Part shown: piece by piece, positions 1 through 9,003 of the stretch
How positions within the stretch are numbered: position 1 is the first letter of the stretch
How the letters are laid out: each line of letters opens with the position of its first letter
From: Xenococcaceae cyanobacterium MO_188.B32
Lineage (GTDB): Bacteria > Cyanobacteriota > Cyanobacteriia > Cyanobacteriales > Xenococcaceae
Length of the DNA stretch: 46,949 nt
Direction of reading: 5' to 3'
Assembly (NCBI GenBank): GCA_030065635.1
Contig: JASJDJ010000018.1
Location: 1 to 46,949, forward strand
Notes under the pieces: generated by a model
What the model was told of the DNA's origin: nothing
What the model saw: only the letters and a program-made list of their open reading frames with translations
The model's database searches: none
Program-made: the position numbers and the translations under genes

Positions 1-1149
1 GCAAAAATTGCCGTTTTAGAGAAAGAATCCCAGTGGGCATTTCACCAAACTGGACATAACAGTGGGGTAATTCATTCGGGGATTTACTATAAGCCTGGTG
101 GATTTAAGGCTCGATTTTGCCGTGAGGGAAATCGCTCGATGGTAGCATTTTGTCAGAAGCATAACATCGATTACGATGTCTGCGGTAAGGTTATTGTTGC
201 CGTGGAAGAATCAGAGTTGCCCCTACTAGAAAACCTATACCAACGCGGCTTACAAAATGGTTTAAATGTCAGCAAAATTAGTGCAGCAGAGGTTAAAGCA
301 ATTGAACCCCATGTGCGTTGTCTTGCTGGTTTACACGTACCTAGTACGGGGATAGTTAACTATCAACAGGTGTCTCAAAAGTATGCCGACTTAATTAGGC
401 TTCAGGGTGGAGACCTTTATCTTAATACTAAGGTGGTCAAAATTATCAGTACCAATGACGCTCACATACTGGAAACTACCCAAGGTGAGTTTGTTACCCG
501 ATTTACGATCAACTGTGCTGGACTACATAGCGATCGCGTTGCTAAATTAGGTAAAGCTAAACCTAGAGCCAAAATTGTTCCTTTTCGCGGGGAATATTAC
601 GAACTCAAACCAGAAAAACGCTCCCTAGTCAAAACCTTAATTTACCCCGTACCCAATCCTGCTTTTCCTTTTTTGGGAGTTCACTTTACTAAAATGATCG
701 ATGGCACTGTTCACGCAGGACCCAATGCTGTCCTCAGCTTTAAACGAGAGGGCTATCGCAAAACAGATTTCGATCTGCGAGACTTTGTCGAAGTAATGAC
801 CTATCCAGGTTTTTGGAAATTAGCAGCCAAACACAGCGATGAAGGCATTCAAGAAATCATTCGTTCTTTTAGCAAAGCGGCATTTGTCCGCAGTTTGCAA
901 AGATTAATCCCAGAAGTTCAAGCTGAAGATCTAGTACCTACCCATGCAGGAGTTCGCGCTCAAGCGTTGATGAATGACGGCAAACTGGTGGATGATTTCT
1001 TAATTGTCTCTGAGAAAAACTCAATTCATGTGTGCAATGCACCTTCTCCAGCCGCAACATCTTCAATCGAAATTGGGAAGGCAATTGTTCGGCAAATTCC
1101 TGAAGAAAGTATGTCGGTTTTAGTAAAACTCACAGCCAAAATTAGATAA
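1..1149 (+). CDS. lhgO: L-2-hydroxyglutarate oxidase LhgO-like, 5' end outside the window
   Basis: FAD-dependent oxidase of the DAO/LhgO family, expected to oxidise L-2-hydroxyglutarate to 2-oxoglutarate. The reading frame is open from base 1, so the gene begins upstream; internal ATGs such as the one at 139 are not the true start. About 30-40 residues carrying the N-terminal dinucleotide-binding GxGxxG are missing from view. Visible family marks are the HNSGVIHSGIYY stretch encoded at about 55-90, INCAGLHSDRVA near 508-540, and a C-terminal HAGVRAQ...DDFLI block with a final NAPSPAATSSIEIG segment that closes the FAD site. It leads a same-strand polysaccharide gene set, where LhgO-like genes are sometimes found, so a role on a sugar-acid substrate is possible. 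Family is confident, substrate less so. Confidence 0.85.
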   Translation, partial: AKIAVLEKESQWAFHQTGHNSGVIHSGIYYKPGGFKARFCREGNRSMVAFCQKHNIDYDVCGKVIVAVEESELPLLENLYQRGLQNGLNVSKISAAEVKAIEPHVRCLAGLHVPSTGIVNYQQVSQKYADLIRLQGGDLYLNTKVVKIISTNDAHILETTQGEFVTRFTINCAGLHSDRVAKLGKAKPRAKIVPFRGEYYELKPEKRSLVKTLIYPVPNPAFPFLGVHFTKMIDGTVHAGPNAVLSFKREGYRKTDFDLRDFVEVMTYPGFWKLAAKHSDEGIQEIIRSFSKAAFVRSLQRLIPEVQAEDLVPTHAGVRAQALMNDGKLVDDFLIVSEKNSIHVCNAPSPAATSSIEIGKAIVRQIPEESMSVLVKLTAKIR

Positions 1150-1273
1150 GACCATTGAGGCGATCGCATCCATAGGTCGGCATTTAAGGGACATCCCCAG
1201 AATTCTAATGTGTTCCTGAAAACTTATTACTCCCATCAGTTATTTGATTCTTCACTTAAGATGAGGTGGATTT

Positions 1274-1951
1274 ATGCTAAGAAAATGCCTAATTCAAATG
1301 GCAACTCATGACAACAATTATTCGATATCGACAAGATTAAGAAAAAAAAGATTTGCCTTTTTTAAGAGCCTTATTCAATCAGTATCTTATCCTTTAAAAA
1401 TTCTCGATGTAGGTGGGAAAGATACAATTTGGCATCAGGAAGGGTTTTGCGACCCTGATATGGTCGATCGAGTCAAAATCACAATTCTGAACAAACAACA
1501 AATGAAAGTGAATCATCCAAACGTGAGAGCTATTGTGGGTGATGCCAGAAATATGAGGGAATTTGAAGATGACGAATTCGATATAGTTTTTTCTAACTCC
1601 GTAATCGAACACGTTGGCACTTACGATGACCAGATTCAGATGGCAAACGAAATCAAACGGGTGGGAAAAAAATATTTTGTTCAGACACCTAACCTATATT
1701 TTCCGATTGAACCTCACTTTCTTTTTCCCTTCTTTCAATTTCTCCCCTTAGAAATTAAAATCTGGATACTTACTCATATTCCTATTGGTAGGAGGTCTCA
1801 AAGAGTTGGCGATCGAGAACAAGCCATGAAAATTGCTAATAGAGTAAAGTTGCTCAGTAAAAAAGAAGTGAAAAAATTATTTCCTGAAGCAAATATTTTT
1901 GAAGAAAAATTTTTCGGCTTAACCAAATCTTTGGTAGCATATGAAAGCTAA
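1274..1951 (+). CDS. class I SAM-dependent methyltransferase
   Basis: A 225-residue Rossmann-type methyltransferase of the Methyltransf_11 kind. Motif I is ILDVGGKDTIW (about residues 42-52), an acidic post-I segment follows, and the motif IV region is FDIVFSNSVIEHVG (about residues 100-115). The ATG at 1274 has a purine-rich GATGAGG ribosome site a few bases upstream, which supports this start. The C-terminal part contains aromatic/proline-rich stretches (FPIEPHFLFPFFQF) that may pack on a lipid or glycan acceptor. The position between an oxidase and a sugar epimerase suggests O- or C-methylation of a polysaccharide precursor; the substrate is inferred from context only. Confidence 0.8.
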   Translation: MLRKCLIQMATHDNNYSISTRLRKKRFAFFKSLIQSVSYPLKILDVGGKDTIWHQEGFCDPDMVDRVKITILNKQQMKVNHPNVRAIVGDARNMREFEDDEFDIVFSNSVIEHVGTYDDQIQMANEIKRVGKKYFVQTPNLYFPIEPHFLFPFFQFLPLEIKIWILTHIPIGRRSQRVGDREQAMKIANRVKLLSKKEVKKLFPEANIFEEKFFGLTKSLVAYES

Positions 1952-2017
1952 AATATCACCTCAAAAAACAAACAAACCTAGAGAATATGTCTGATTCAAA
2001 GTACGAGCTTCAACTTA

Positions 2018-2133
2018 TTTGACTTTGGACAAAATTATTCGTTAAGCAGAGCCTGACTGATATCAATTGGAACCAAAAATGCAAAATCGTTCAATCATAG
2101 CTTACGTCAGTAGGTGATTTGTCCCAAGTCCAA
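2018..2133. repeat. short element bounded by imperfect 16-bp inverted repeats
   Basis: In the non-coding gap before the epimerase, TTTGACTTTGGACAAA at 2018-2033 is matched in inverted orientation by TTTGTCCCAAGTCCAA at 2118-2133, with 14 of 16 positions pairing. The span is about 116 bp and has no ORF. It looks like a small MITE or a decayed insertion-sequence pair of ends. No second copy was recognised in this window, so the identification is weak. Confidence 0.35.
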
Positions 2134-2246
2134 TGTATCAAAACTTTGAATTATTAAACTCTGACCACAATTCATCTCCAGATTAATCGAGAGATGAATT
2201 GGGCAACAAAGATCGAAAACTACTCCATTCAAATTGTCATAAACTT

Positions 2247-3323
2247 ATGAAGATACTTGTAACTGGAACAGAAGGATATCTCGGCTCCTTATTAGCCCCA
2301 ATCTTGATGCAACATGGACACGAAGTAATCGGCGTAGATACTGGATACTACAAAGTAGGTTGGCTTTACAACGGTACTGAACTAAGCCCCAAAACTCTGA
2401 ATAAAGATATCCGACATATTACGGCAGAAGACTTACGAGGAGTTGAAGCTGTGGTTCACATGGCAGAACTCTCCAACGATCCTGCCGGTCAACTCGCCCC
2501 CCACATTACCTACGAAATTAATCATCAAGGATCGGTGCGTTTAGCTAATTTGGCTAAAGCAGCAGGGGTAGAACGCTTTGTCTATATGTCTTCCTGTAGC
2601 GTTTATGGCGTTGCGACCGAGGACTATGTGACTGAAAAATCACCAGTTAATCCTCAAACTGACTATGCTAAATGCAAAACTTTAGTAGAGAGGGATGTCA
2701 AACCATTAGCTGACGATCGCTTTTCCCCCACATTTCTCCGCAATGCTACAGCTTACGGTGCTTCTCCTCGGATGCGTTTTGATATTGTTTTAAATAACTT
2801 ATCTGGACTAGCCTGGACGACTAAAGAAATTAAAATGACCAGTGATGGCAGTCCTTGGCGACCTTTAGTCCACAGTTTGGATATCTGCAAAGCGATTTTA
2901 TGCGCTCTCGAAGCACCACGAGATATCGTTCACAATCAAATTTTTAATGTGGGAGATACTGCTCACAATTATCAAGTCAAAGAAATTGCTAAGGCTATTG
3001 CTGAAGTGTTTAAGGGATGCAAACTCAGTTTTGGTCAAAGCGATGGAGATAATCGTAGTTACCGCGTTTGTTTCGAGAAAATTAATAGTACGCTACCTGG
3101 TTTCCGATGTGACTGGAATGCTCGACTGGGTGCTCAACAGTTGTTTGACTTATTTACTCGAATAGATATGTCTGCCGACACCTTTTTATTCAGAGGATTT
3201 ACTCGCTTGAAACAACTCCAATATCTAATTAACACTCAGCAAATCGATCGCAATTTCTTCTGGAGTCGGCAATCTCCAGTTGTCACAATACCCGAACGGA
3301 AAAAAGAACCCGCGATCGCTTAA
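2247..3323 (+). CDS. NAD-dependent sugar-nucleotide epimerase/dehydratase (extended SDR)
   Basis: A 358-residue extended short-chain dehydrogenase. The nucleotide-binding motif GTEGYLGS lies at residues 7-14 from the ATG at 2247. A longer reading from a TTG at 2199 would add 16 unlike residues, so 2247 is preferred. The catalytic features are SSCSVYG followed by YAKCK (YxxxK), and the NAD-binding aspartate is in GVDTG. SDRs of this type act on nucleotide-activated sugars such as UDP- or CDP-hexoses in LPS and exopolysaccharide pathways. The C-terminal tail (FTRLKQLQYL...FFW) resembles SDRs found beside rfbC in cyanobacterial deoxysugar clusters. Two rfbC paralogues lie downstream in this island. 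The exact reaction cannot be assigned. Confidence 0.85.
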   Translation: MKILVTGTEGYLGSLLAPILMQHGHEVIGVDTGYYKVGWLYNGTELSPKTLNKDIRHITAEDLRGVEAVVHMAELSNDPAGQLAPHITYEINHQGSVRLANLAKAAGVERFVYMSSCSVYGVATEDYVTEKSPVNPQTDYAKCKTLVERDVKPLADDRFSPTFLRNATAYGASPRMRFDIVLNNLSGLAWTTKEIKMTSDGSPWRPLVHSLDICKAILCALEAPRDIVHNQIFNVGDTAHNYQVKEIAKAIAEVFKGCKLSFGQSDGDNRSYRVCFEKINSTLPGFRCDWNARLGAQQLFDLFTRIDMSADTFLFRGFTRLKQLQYLINTQQIDRNFFWSRQSPVVTIPERKKEPAIA

Positions 3324-3539
3324 TTTGCTTAAGGCAAAAGTTAAAAGATCAAAAACACTTTTAACTGCTGAATGCATTGAACCATTTCCTAATACTTGAG
3401 TTTCGGGAAGTGGTTTACTTGTCTCTGGGCAATTGATTGGCATTCATTAAAGTCTCATGCGGGTATTGATTCAAAATTTCTATACTTCTAGGCTAATCCA
3501 GAAGGTTTCAATCAAACTTAAAAAGTTTAAGGTTTTGCC

Positions 3540-4412
3540 ATGCGCATCTTTAAATTTCTGCTCCTTTCATCAATCATTGTCTTACTACCTCGAAATTCCT
3601 CAGCGGACATAATATTTACCAACACTTTTGATGAGGGAAGATACGATCTTATTTACAGACAATACCAAAACAAACAATGTAGCCAAAACTCTGATTATTT
3701 GAATAACAGTCTTTTCAAGTTTGTTACCTTTCCCGTTCGCAGTGGCAGATTGGCAATGCAACATCACATCAAGAATTGTGATGAGCGGAGCGAGGTAGGA
3801 ATCGATCATAGCTTTTTCGAGAAAGATCGAGAATACTGGATAGGGTGGAGCTACTTTATTCCCAAAGACTTTATCAAGCCGGTCATGGGTGAACCAGACT
3901 ATACGCTCATACAACAAATGGGATACAAGGCAGCATATCTCGATCAGCAAAATGGCGTGGCACTTTTTGAATGCAACAGAAAATCGATCGCAGATGGGAA
4001 ACTAAAAAGAACATCAGGAGCTCCAGGTAGCCATATGAGCATTTCACCTCGCGGTGACACTTTCAATTACACTATTACCTTTTACAAAGGAATGGATCTT
4101 GAAGGGAGATACATTTTTGGCTGTAAGAATTTTAGCATTCCAGCAAGGCTTAACGAATGGGAAGACTTTGTGATGAATGTAAAGCCTTCCTCAGATTCTG
4201 AGCAAGGATTTGTCAAAATTTGGAAAAATGGCAAGCTTTACATCAATGAAAGGGTCCCGCTGCTTCGTCCTGGCGTCAACTCTATGGCTGCCTGGAAAAT
4301 TGGTGCATACGTGGGTGATCCAGGTCATGGTGAACGACTTCTCTACACAGATGAACTGCGGGTAGGAAACGCAAATTCTTCTTTTGAGGCAGTTTCTCCT
4401 GGGGACTATTAA
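3540..4412 (+). CDS. secreted polysaccharide lyase (heparin-lyase-I-like, PF14099 family)
   Basis: A 290-residue exported protein. A signal peptide spans residues 1-22, with a charged start, a hydrophobic core (FKFLLLSSIIVLLP) and a cleavage site after SSA. The mature part has the beta-jelly-roll pattern of the Polysacc_lyase family: an N-terminal TNTFDEG strand, RSGRLAMQHHI, the family hallmark EYWIGWSYFIPKDF (about residues 99-112), and a C-terminal KIGAYVGDPGHGERLLYTDELRVG segment. Members of this fold cleave acidic polysaccharides by beta-elimination. Its place between an epimerase and an oxidoreductase suggests it trims the same glycan during export or release. A second protein with a related domain is encoded at 12141-13733. 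Confidence 0.75.
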   Translation: MRIFKFLLLSSIIVLLPRNSSADIIFTNTFDEGRYDLIYRQYQNKQCSQNSDYLNNSLFKFVTFPVRSGRLAMQHHIKNCDERSEVGIDHSFFEKDREYWIGWSYFIPKDFIKPVMGEPDYTLIQQMGYKAAYLDQQNGVALFECNRKSIADGKLKRTSGAPGSHMSISPRGDTFNYTITFYKGMDLEGRYIFGCKNFSIPARLNEWEDFVMNVKPSSDSEQGFVKIWKNGKLYINERVPLLRPGVNSMAAWKIGAYVGDPGHGERLLYTDELRVGNANSSFEAVSPGDY

Positions 4413-4485
4413 CTTTGAAAGCATTACAGTTTCTATTTTCCCAATCCCGCTCTTATTTAGAACAAACTTATAACTCAGACAGATC

Positions 4486-6159
4486 ATGTTAATAGACATA
4501 CGAGAGTTGCCAGAAAACACTCTAATCGAGAGTGACATTTGTATTGTGGGGGCTGGAGCAGCAGGCATTGCCCTAGCTCAGGAATTTATCGATCAACCCT
4601 ATCAGGTCTGTCTTCTAGAAAGTGGAGGATTAGACTTTGAGGAAGCTACCCAATCCCTCTATCAAGGTGAGCATATTGGGGTTCCGTTTCAACCCTTAGG
4701 AGAGTCACGAGCTCGTTATTTGGGTGGTTCTACCAATCTCTGGGGAGGATGGAGCCGACCTCTTGACGATATCGATTTTGAATACCGCCCCTGGATGCCT
4801 TACAGTGGTTGGCCAATCCCTAAAGCTGAGCTAAATCCTTACTACCAACGCGCCCAGAAAGTCTCTGGTCTCCGATCTGATAAATATGATTTTGCCGAAT
4901 GGGAAGATGCCCTAAAAGAACTTCAAATTCATCGTCCTCCCTTGCCAGAGCAGATAGAAACCTATATTTGGCAAATTGTACCCCCAACCCACTTGCGCTT
5001 TGGGCAAGCTTATAAAGCGGAACTAGAGCAGGCTAGCAACATCAAAACTTATCTTCATGCTAACGTAGTCGAGATTGAGACCAACGATCCTGCTAAGAGT
5101 GTGACCCGAATGCAGGTTGCCACCCCGGAAGGGAAAAAGTTCTGGGTTAGTGCCAAAGCTTTTATTCTGGCTGTTGGCGGCATTGAGAACCCGCGCTTGC
5201 TGTTAGCTTCCAACCAAGTTCAGAGTAATGGTTTGGGCAATCAACACGACCTGGTGGGCAGATTCTTCATGGAGCATCCCTACTTACAATCAGGGGAAAT
5301 TGAGTTTTCTGAACCACCTGTTTTATACACTAAGGAAAATATTAAAGTTGGTGAGACATTTTTGGGAACGGCTCTTGGTCTGTCTAAACAGATTCAACAG
5401 CAAGAGCAACTTCTGAATTTTTGCACCAGATTGGTAACTATTCTGCCCGACTGGGTAGAAGCCTTCAACAGCCTAAAGTTTAAACTGCGCGGAAAAAAAG
5501 GAATATTCCATGAAGCTTTTCCCACCATCACAGAAGGTCAAAGATACAGAGGTAACACATCTGCACTCGAAGATTTAAGCAAAGTAATTGCCAATCTAGA
5601 CCGCATCGCTGTTAGAGCCTATGCCAAGCTGTTCGATAAATCTTTCTATACTGGACAGTCTAATCTTTGTAAACTTCATCTTATAGGAGAGCAAGCTCCT
5701 AATCCAGATAGTCGCATTACCCTTAGCTCTGAACGGGACAGGTTAGGGGTCAATCGGGTACAACTCGACTGGCGTTTGAGTCCTATTGATAAATATACCA
5801 TTCAGCGATCGCAGGAACTAATTGCCGAAGAGTTCGCTCGTTCTGGACTTGGTAAAGTGCAAATTGAACTTACCAATGATGAATCTTGGGACTCAGTTGT
5901 CGGTTCTTACCATCACATGGGAACTACGCGCATGAGTACCAATCCCAGTCAGGGTGTCGTTAACCAGGATTGTCGAGTTCACGGCATTAGCAATTTGTAC
6001 GTAGCTGGTAGCTCGGTTTTCCCTACCAGCGGTCTTTCAAATCCCACACTGACTCTGATCGCTCTGGCTATCCGACTGGCTGACCACCTTAAAGAAACCA
6101 TGGCTAAAGAAACGACCAATGGGGAGAAAGTCCCGGTGAGTTCCTCCCACCATCTATAA
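4486..6159 (+). CDS. GMC-family FAD oxidoreductase
   Basis: A 557-residue glucose-methanol-choline oxidoreductase. The ADP-binding motif DICIVGAGAAGIALAQEF is near residues 18-35, the second GMC block around GGSTNLWGGWSRP is at about 80-92, and the C-terminal domain has the catalytic HHMGTTRMS segment followed by LYVAGSSVFPTSG and NPTLTLIALAIRLADHL. Cyanobacterial members of this type sit in polysaccharide clusters and probably oxidise a sugar or polyol hydroxyl; the substrate here is unknown. No signal peptide or Tat motif is seen, so it should be cytoplasmic. The short gap to the preceding lyase suggests co-transcription. Confidence 0.88.
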   Translation: MLIDIRELPENTLIESDICIVGAGAAGIALAQEFIDQPYQVCLLESGGLDFEEATQSLYQGEHIGVPFQPLGESRARYLGGSTNLWGGWSRPLDDIDFEYRPWMPYSGWPIPKAELNPYYQRAQKVSGLRSDKYDFAEWEDALKELQIHRPPLPEQIETYIWQIVPPTHLRFGQAYKAELEQASNIKTYLHANVVEIETNDPAKSVTRMQVATPEGKKFWVSAKAFILAVGGIENPRLLLASNQVQSNGLGNQHDLVGRFFMEHPYLQSGEIEFSEPPVLYTKENIKVGETFLGTALGLSKQIQQQEQLLNFCTRLVTILPDWVEAFNSLKFKLRGKKGIFHEAFPTITEGQRYRGNTSALEDLSKVIANLDRIAVRAYAKLFDKSFYTGQSNLCKLHLIGEQAPNPDSRITLSSERDRLGVNRVQLDWRLSPIDKYTIQRSQELIAEEFARSGLGKVQIELTNDESWDSVVGSYHHMGTTRMSTNPSQGVVNQDCRVHGISNLYVAGSSVFPTSGLSNPTLTLIALAIRLADHLKETMAKETTNGEKVPVSSSHHL

Positions 6160-6209
6160 AAATAAAGTTTGCTTCTTCTAATCTATAGCTAGCTGATGTA
6201 TTTCCTTTC

Positions 6210-7148
6210 ATGAAAGTTCTCTACTTTATTCAAAGCCATACAAACCCAGAACAAGTTTGCAGATTAGTGAACCTGATCGAGAAGTCAAGTTCTAATGCTC
6301 AGGTAGTAATTAATCATAACTTCAGTAGCTCCTATCTAGACTTATCAAGTCTCAAGCAATTTTCAGGAATTCACCTAATTAAAAGAGACAAATCTGCAAG
6401 GCGGGGTGATGACTCTGTCTTAGATATGTATCTCAATACTGTTAATTGGTTATTGGAGGAGAATTTTGACTTTGACTGGCTGATTTGTCTGTCCGGTCAA
6501 GACTATCCCACCCGACCAATTTCTGAAATCGAAGACTTTCTTTCTCGAACTGAATATGATGGCTTCATAAGTTACTGGGATATACTTTCAGAAGAATCGC
6601 CTTTGGGTAAAGAAGCAGGTCGAAAACGCTTTTTTGCCCAATATATGCGTCTTCCAGAATGGAGTAAGTGGTGGCTCAGAAAAGTGTCAAGAATTGAGCC
6701 TTTTATTCCTATTTTGAAAATACAATGGCGTTTTGCTTTAATCGGACTAGAGGCAAAATCAACTCCTTTCCATGATGACTTTAAATGTTACGGAGCATGG
6801 TATTGGAGTACCTTGTCCAGAAAATGCCTAGAGTTTTTGAGGAACTATCTAGAGGAACATCCTGAGTTATTGAGGTACTATAAAAAGACCTTAGCTCCAG
6901 AAGAATCTCTTATTGCTACTGTGTTAGTCAATAGTCAGCAGTTCAATCTATGTAACGACTGTCTGCGTTATTTAGATTATCCTCCCGAGCTTTTTGGCTT
7001 TGCCCGTAGCTTGACTGTTGACGACTATGCCAAAATTATTAGTAGCGATTCCCTCTTTGCCAGAAAATTCGATTTCAAGCAAGATAGTAAGATCTTAGAT
7101 CTGCTTGACGAGCATATACTCACTGCTCGATCGATCGCCCAATTTTAA
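6210..7148 (+). CDS. glycosyltransferase, core-2/I-branching type (GT14-like)
   Basis: A 312-residue protein with the bacterial core-2/I-branching enzyme pattern: an N-terminal YFIQSHTNPEQV strand, the hallmark DWLICLSGQDYPTRPI (about residues 91-106), and a central YGAWYWSTLSRKCLEFL segment corresponding to the acceptor-site WW/S-L-S block. Family members transfer GlcNAc or xylose in beta-1,6 or related linkages. In bacteria they decorate exopolysaccharide. No membrane segment is evident. It follows the GMC oxidoreductase after a 50-base gap and probably belongs to the same transcript. Family is secure, donor and acceptor unknown. Confidence 0.82.
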   Translation: MKVLYFIQSHTNPEQVCRLVNLIEKSSSNAQVVINHNFSSSYLDLSSLKQFSGIHLIKRDKSARRGDDSVLDMYLNTVNWLLEENFDFDWLICLSGQDYPTRPISEIEDFLSRTEYDGFISYWDILSEESPLGKEAGRKRFFAQYMRLPEWSKWWLRKVSRIEPFIPILKIQWRFALIGLEAKSTPFHDDFKCYGAWYWSTLSRKCLEFLRNYLEEHPELLRYYKKTLAPEESLIATVLVNSQQFNLCNDCLRYLDYPPELFGFARSLTVDDYAKIISSDSLFARKFDFKQDSKILDLLDEHILTARSIAQF

Positions 7149-7361
7149 CTATCAACTATACTTTTTTGAGGGCGCAGGAATTCTGTTCGGTTTTCTGAAA
7201 ATAGGTTAGAGGAATACGACAAGAAAGAATCTACTTACCCTCTTGAGACTTTCCTTAATTCTTCAAATACCTCAGATAGCTCCTGATTCCTGCGTCTTCT
7301 TTCTTCACGCTCTTAACTTATTTAGGAGTGGAAGGATTTCACTCAAATATAGCAAAGAGCA

Positions 7362-8195
7362 ATGAAAGATCGGAAAAAACAATCTAATTCATTGTGGTTA
7401 TACCGCAAGGAATCTATCTTGACAGCCTTAGTAGAATGGATTCCCAGAGCACCAGGTGTGGTTATGAGAAATTGGGTCTACCGTTCTCTTTTTGCCAAAA
7501 TGGGTCATTCTGTTCGGATTCAACCAGGGGTAGAATTTATTCAACCTCGTTACATTGAAATTGGCGATAATGTCACCATTAATCGTGAAGTTTATATAAG
7601 TAGTGCTGACGAGAATAAAACCCAGATAGGCAACAATAGTGTTTGTCTTGAAGAGCAAGTAAACCTCGGGTACGGCGTTCAGATTAGTACCTTTGGTAAA
7701 AATAGTCAAATTTATCTAAAAAAGAAAGTAATTCTCGACCGCGGTGTCGATCTCAGATCTCTCAATGAAGGATATATTGAAATTGACGAATGTGTTTACA
7801 TTGGTCCCTACAGTTGTGTAGCCGGCCCCGGTCCGGTCAAAATTGGAAAAAGCTGTCTCATCGGCTCCCATTCAGGAATTTATGGCAACAATCACAACTT
7901 TGCCGATCCCAAGCATGAGATTAGAGAACAAGGAATTACCTTTAAGGGAATTACCATTGAGGAGGACTGTTGGTTGGGTACTGGTGCAAAAGTTCTAGAT
8001 GGAGTAACTATCGGTCAAGGTAGCGTAATTGGAGCAGGAGCAGTAGTAACTAAAGATATTCCATCTTACTCGGTTGCCGTTGGCGTACCTGCTAAAGTAA
8101 TAGCTCAGCGCAATGAGCTTATCTCTCAACACCAAAAGCTAAATGGAACAAAACTTAATGGGTTAAAAGTCCCAGAAGTCCGCAGTTCGACTTGA
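7362..8195 (+). CDS. left-handed beta-helix O-acyltransferase (WbbJ/CysE-like)
   Basis: A 277-residue hexapeptide-repeat acyltransferase. Imperfect [LIV]-G-x4 repeats run from about residue 55 to 235 (IGDNVTIN, IGNNSV, IGPYSC, IGKSCLIG, IGQGSVIGAG). A loop carries the candidate catalytic histidine in NNHNF, and the C-terminal coil ends with the family signature VTKDIPSYSVAVGVPAKVI. Such enzymes O-acetylate sugars in surface polysaccharides using acetyl-CoA. The N-terminal 50 residues (VEWIPRAPGVVMRNWVYRSLFAKMG) match the helical lead of maltose/galactoside-type acetyltransferases in capsule clusters. The 213-base gap upstream contains only a weak inverted CGCAGGAAT pair (7172 and 7285). Confidence 0.85.
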   Translation: MKDRKKQSNSLWLYRKESILTALVEWIPRAPGVVMRNWVYRSLFAKMGHSVRIQPGVEFIQPRYIEIGDNVTINREVYISSADENKTQIGNNSVCLEEQVNLGYGVQISTFGKNSQIYLKKKVILDRGVDLRSLNEGYIEIDECVYIGPYSCVAGPGPVKIGKSCLIGSHSGIYGNNHNFADPKHEIREQGITFKGITIEEDCWLGTGAKVLDGVTIGQGSVIGAGAVVTKDIPSYSVAVGVPAKVIAQRNELISQHQKLNGTKLNGLKVPEVRSST

Positions 8196-8200
8196 TCGAG

Positions 8201-8353
8201 TTTAACAGAGCGCTCGGAAATCTTATTCATCATGACAATGCTTCAATCTTTTTAGATATTGGCATACCAGAGAATTTAGTTCGAGCCGTTTACCTTTTTT
8301 CTCACTTAGGTTGGGAAAGAAAACCCAAAATTATGGCAATTTATTTTCTGTAA
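8201..8353 (+). pseudogene. 3' remnant of an unidentified gene upstream of rfbC
   Basis: Between the acyltransferase and rfbC the frame beginning at 8201 stays open for 50 codons and ends at TAA 8351-8353, five bases before the rfbC ATG. It has protein-like composition (NLIHHDNASIFLDIGI, LVRAVYLFSHLGWERKP) but no usable start. I read it as the C-terminal tail of a deleted gene that was once translationally coupled to rfbC. The second rfbC copy is also preceded at 7 bases by a broken gene. I do not recognise the family. Confidence 0.4.
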
Positions 8354-8357
8354 AATC

Positions 8358-8909
8358 ATGAAATTTATCGAAACAAAACTCAAAGGTGCATTTATTATCG
8401 ATTTAGAATTCAAACAAGATCATCGAGGTTTTTTTGCTCGCACATTTTGTGCCAGAGAATTTGACGCTTACGATATCAAGTCAACAGTTGCTCAATGTAA
8501 CCTATCTTTTAACTATAAAAAGGGAACTCTTCGAGGGATGCACTATCAAATTCCTCCAGCCACTGAGACCAAGTTAATTCGCTGTACTAAAGGTGCAATC
8601 TATGACGTAATCATCGATATGCGTCCGAGTTCTCCCACTTATCTTCAACATATTGGTGTGGAGCTAACGGCTGAAAATCGTCGCGCTCTCTACGTTCCAG
8701 AAATGTTTGCCCACGGTTATCAGGCTCTAGCGGATAACACCGAAGTTATTTATCAAGTTAGCGAATTTTACACACCGAATCGGGAAAGAGGTCTGCGCTA
8801 TGACGACCCCTCGTTTGGAATTAAGTGGCCGTTACCAGTCAGTGAAATTTCCGAGAAAGATACTAACTGGTCTTTACTCAAAATTGCTTTAGCTAGTCAG
8901 TTGAACTAA
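8358..8909 (+). CDS. rfbC: dTDP-4-dehydrorhamnose 3,5-epimerase family protein, copy 1
   Basis: A 183-residue RmlC-type cupin that epimerises C3 and/or C5 of a dTDP-4-keto-6-deoxy-hexose on the way to L-rhamnose or another deoxysugar. Visible motifs are DHRGFFARTF (residues 22-31), the active-site GTLRGMHYQ with its catalytic histidine (about 56-64), VIIDMRP, ALYVPEMFAHGYQAL (about 112-126), TEVIYQVSEFYTP with the tyrosine region, and DDP...I.WP near the end. Length is normal for the family. It closely resembles a second copy at 15458. A full rmlABD set is not in the window, so the product could be a non-rhamnose deoxysugar. Confidence 0.9.
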   Translation: MKFIETKLKGAFIIDLEFKQDHRGFFARTFCAREFDAYDIKSTVAQCNLSFNYKKGTLRGMHYQIPPATETKLIRCTKGAIYDVIIDMRPSSPTYLQHIGVELTAENRRALYVPEMFAHGYQALADNTEVIYQVSEFYTPNRERGLRYDDPSFGIKWPLPVSEISEKDTNWSLLKIALASQLN

Positions 8910-8924
8910 TTTTCAACTGGCTAG
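8893..8924 (+). terminator. stem-loop at the end of rfbC copy 1
   Basis: CTAGTCAGTTGAA (8893-8905) pairs with TTCAACTGGCTAG (8912-8924), 12 of 13 positions, around a 6-base loop. The stem overlaps the rfbC stop codon. No U-run follows, so it may stabilise the 3' end or attenuate transcription rather than act as a classic intrinsic terminator. Confidence 0.5.
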
Positions 8925-9003
8925 GGGGCTTACGCCATCTTAGGGAGCAATTGAGCGTATTTTTTTGACAGTTTGCAGAGAAAAGCCAATTTACTATTAA
9001 TTT

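Noticed and set aside
2199-2246. Alternative TTG start of the epimerase
   Set aside because: It adds 16 residues before a canonical Rossmann start; ATG 2247 places GTEGYLGS where the family has it.
7172-7296. Inverted CGCAGGAAT pair in the gap before the acyltransferase
   Set aside because: Only nine bases match at 100-base spacing in a low-information spacer; chance is a sufficient explanation.
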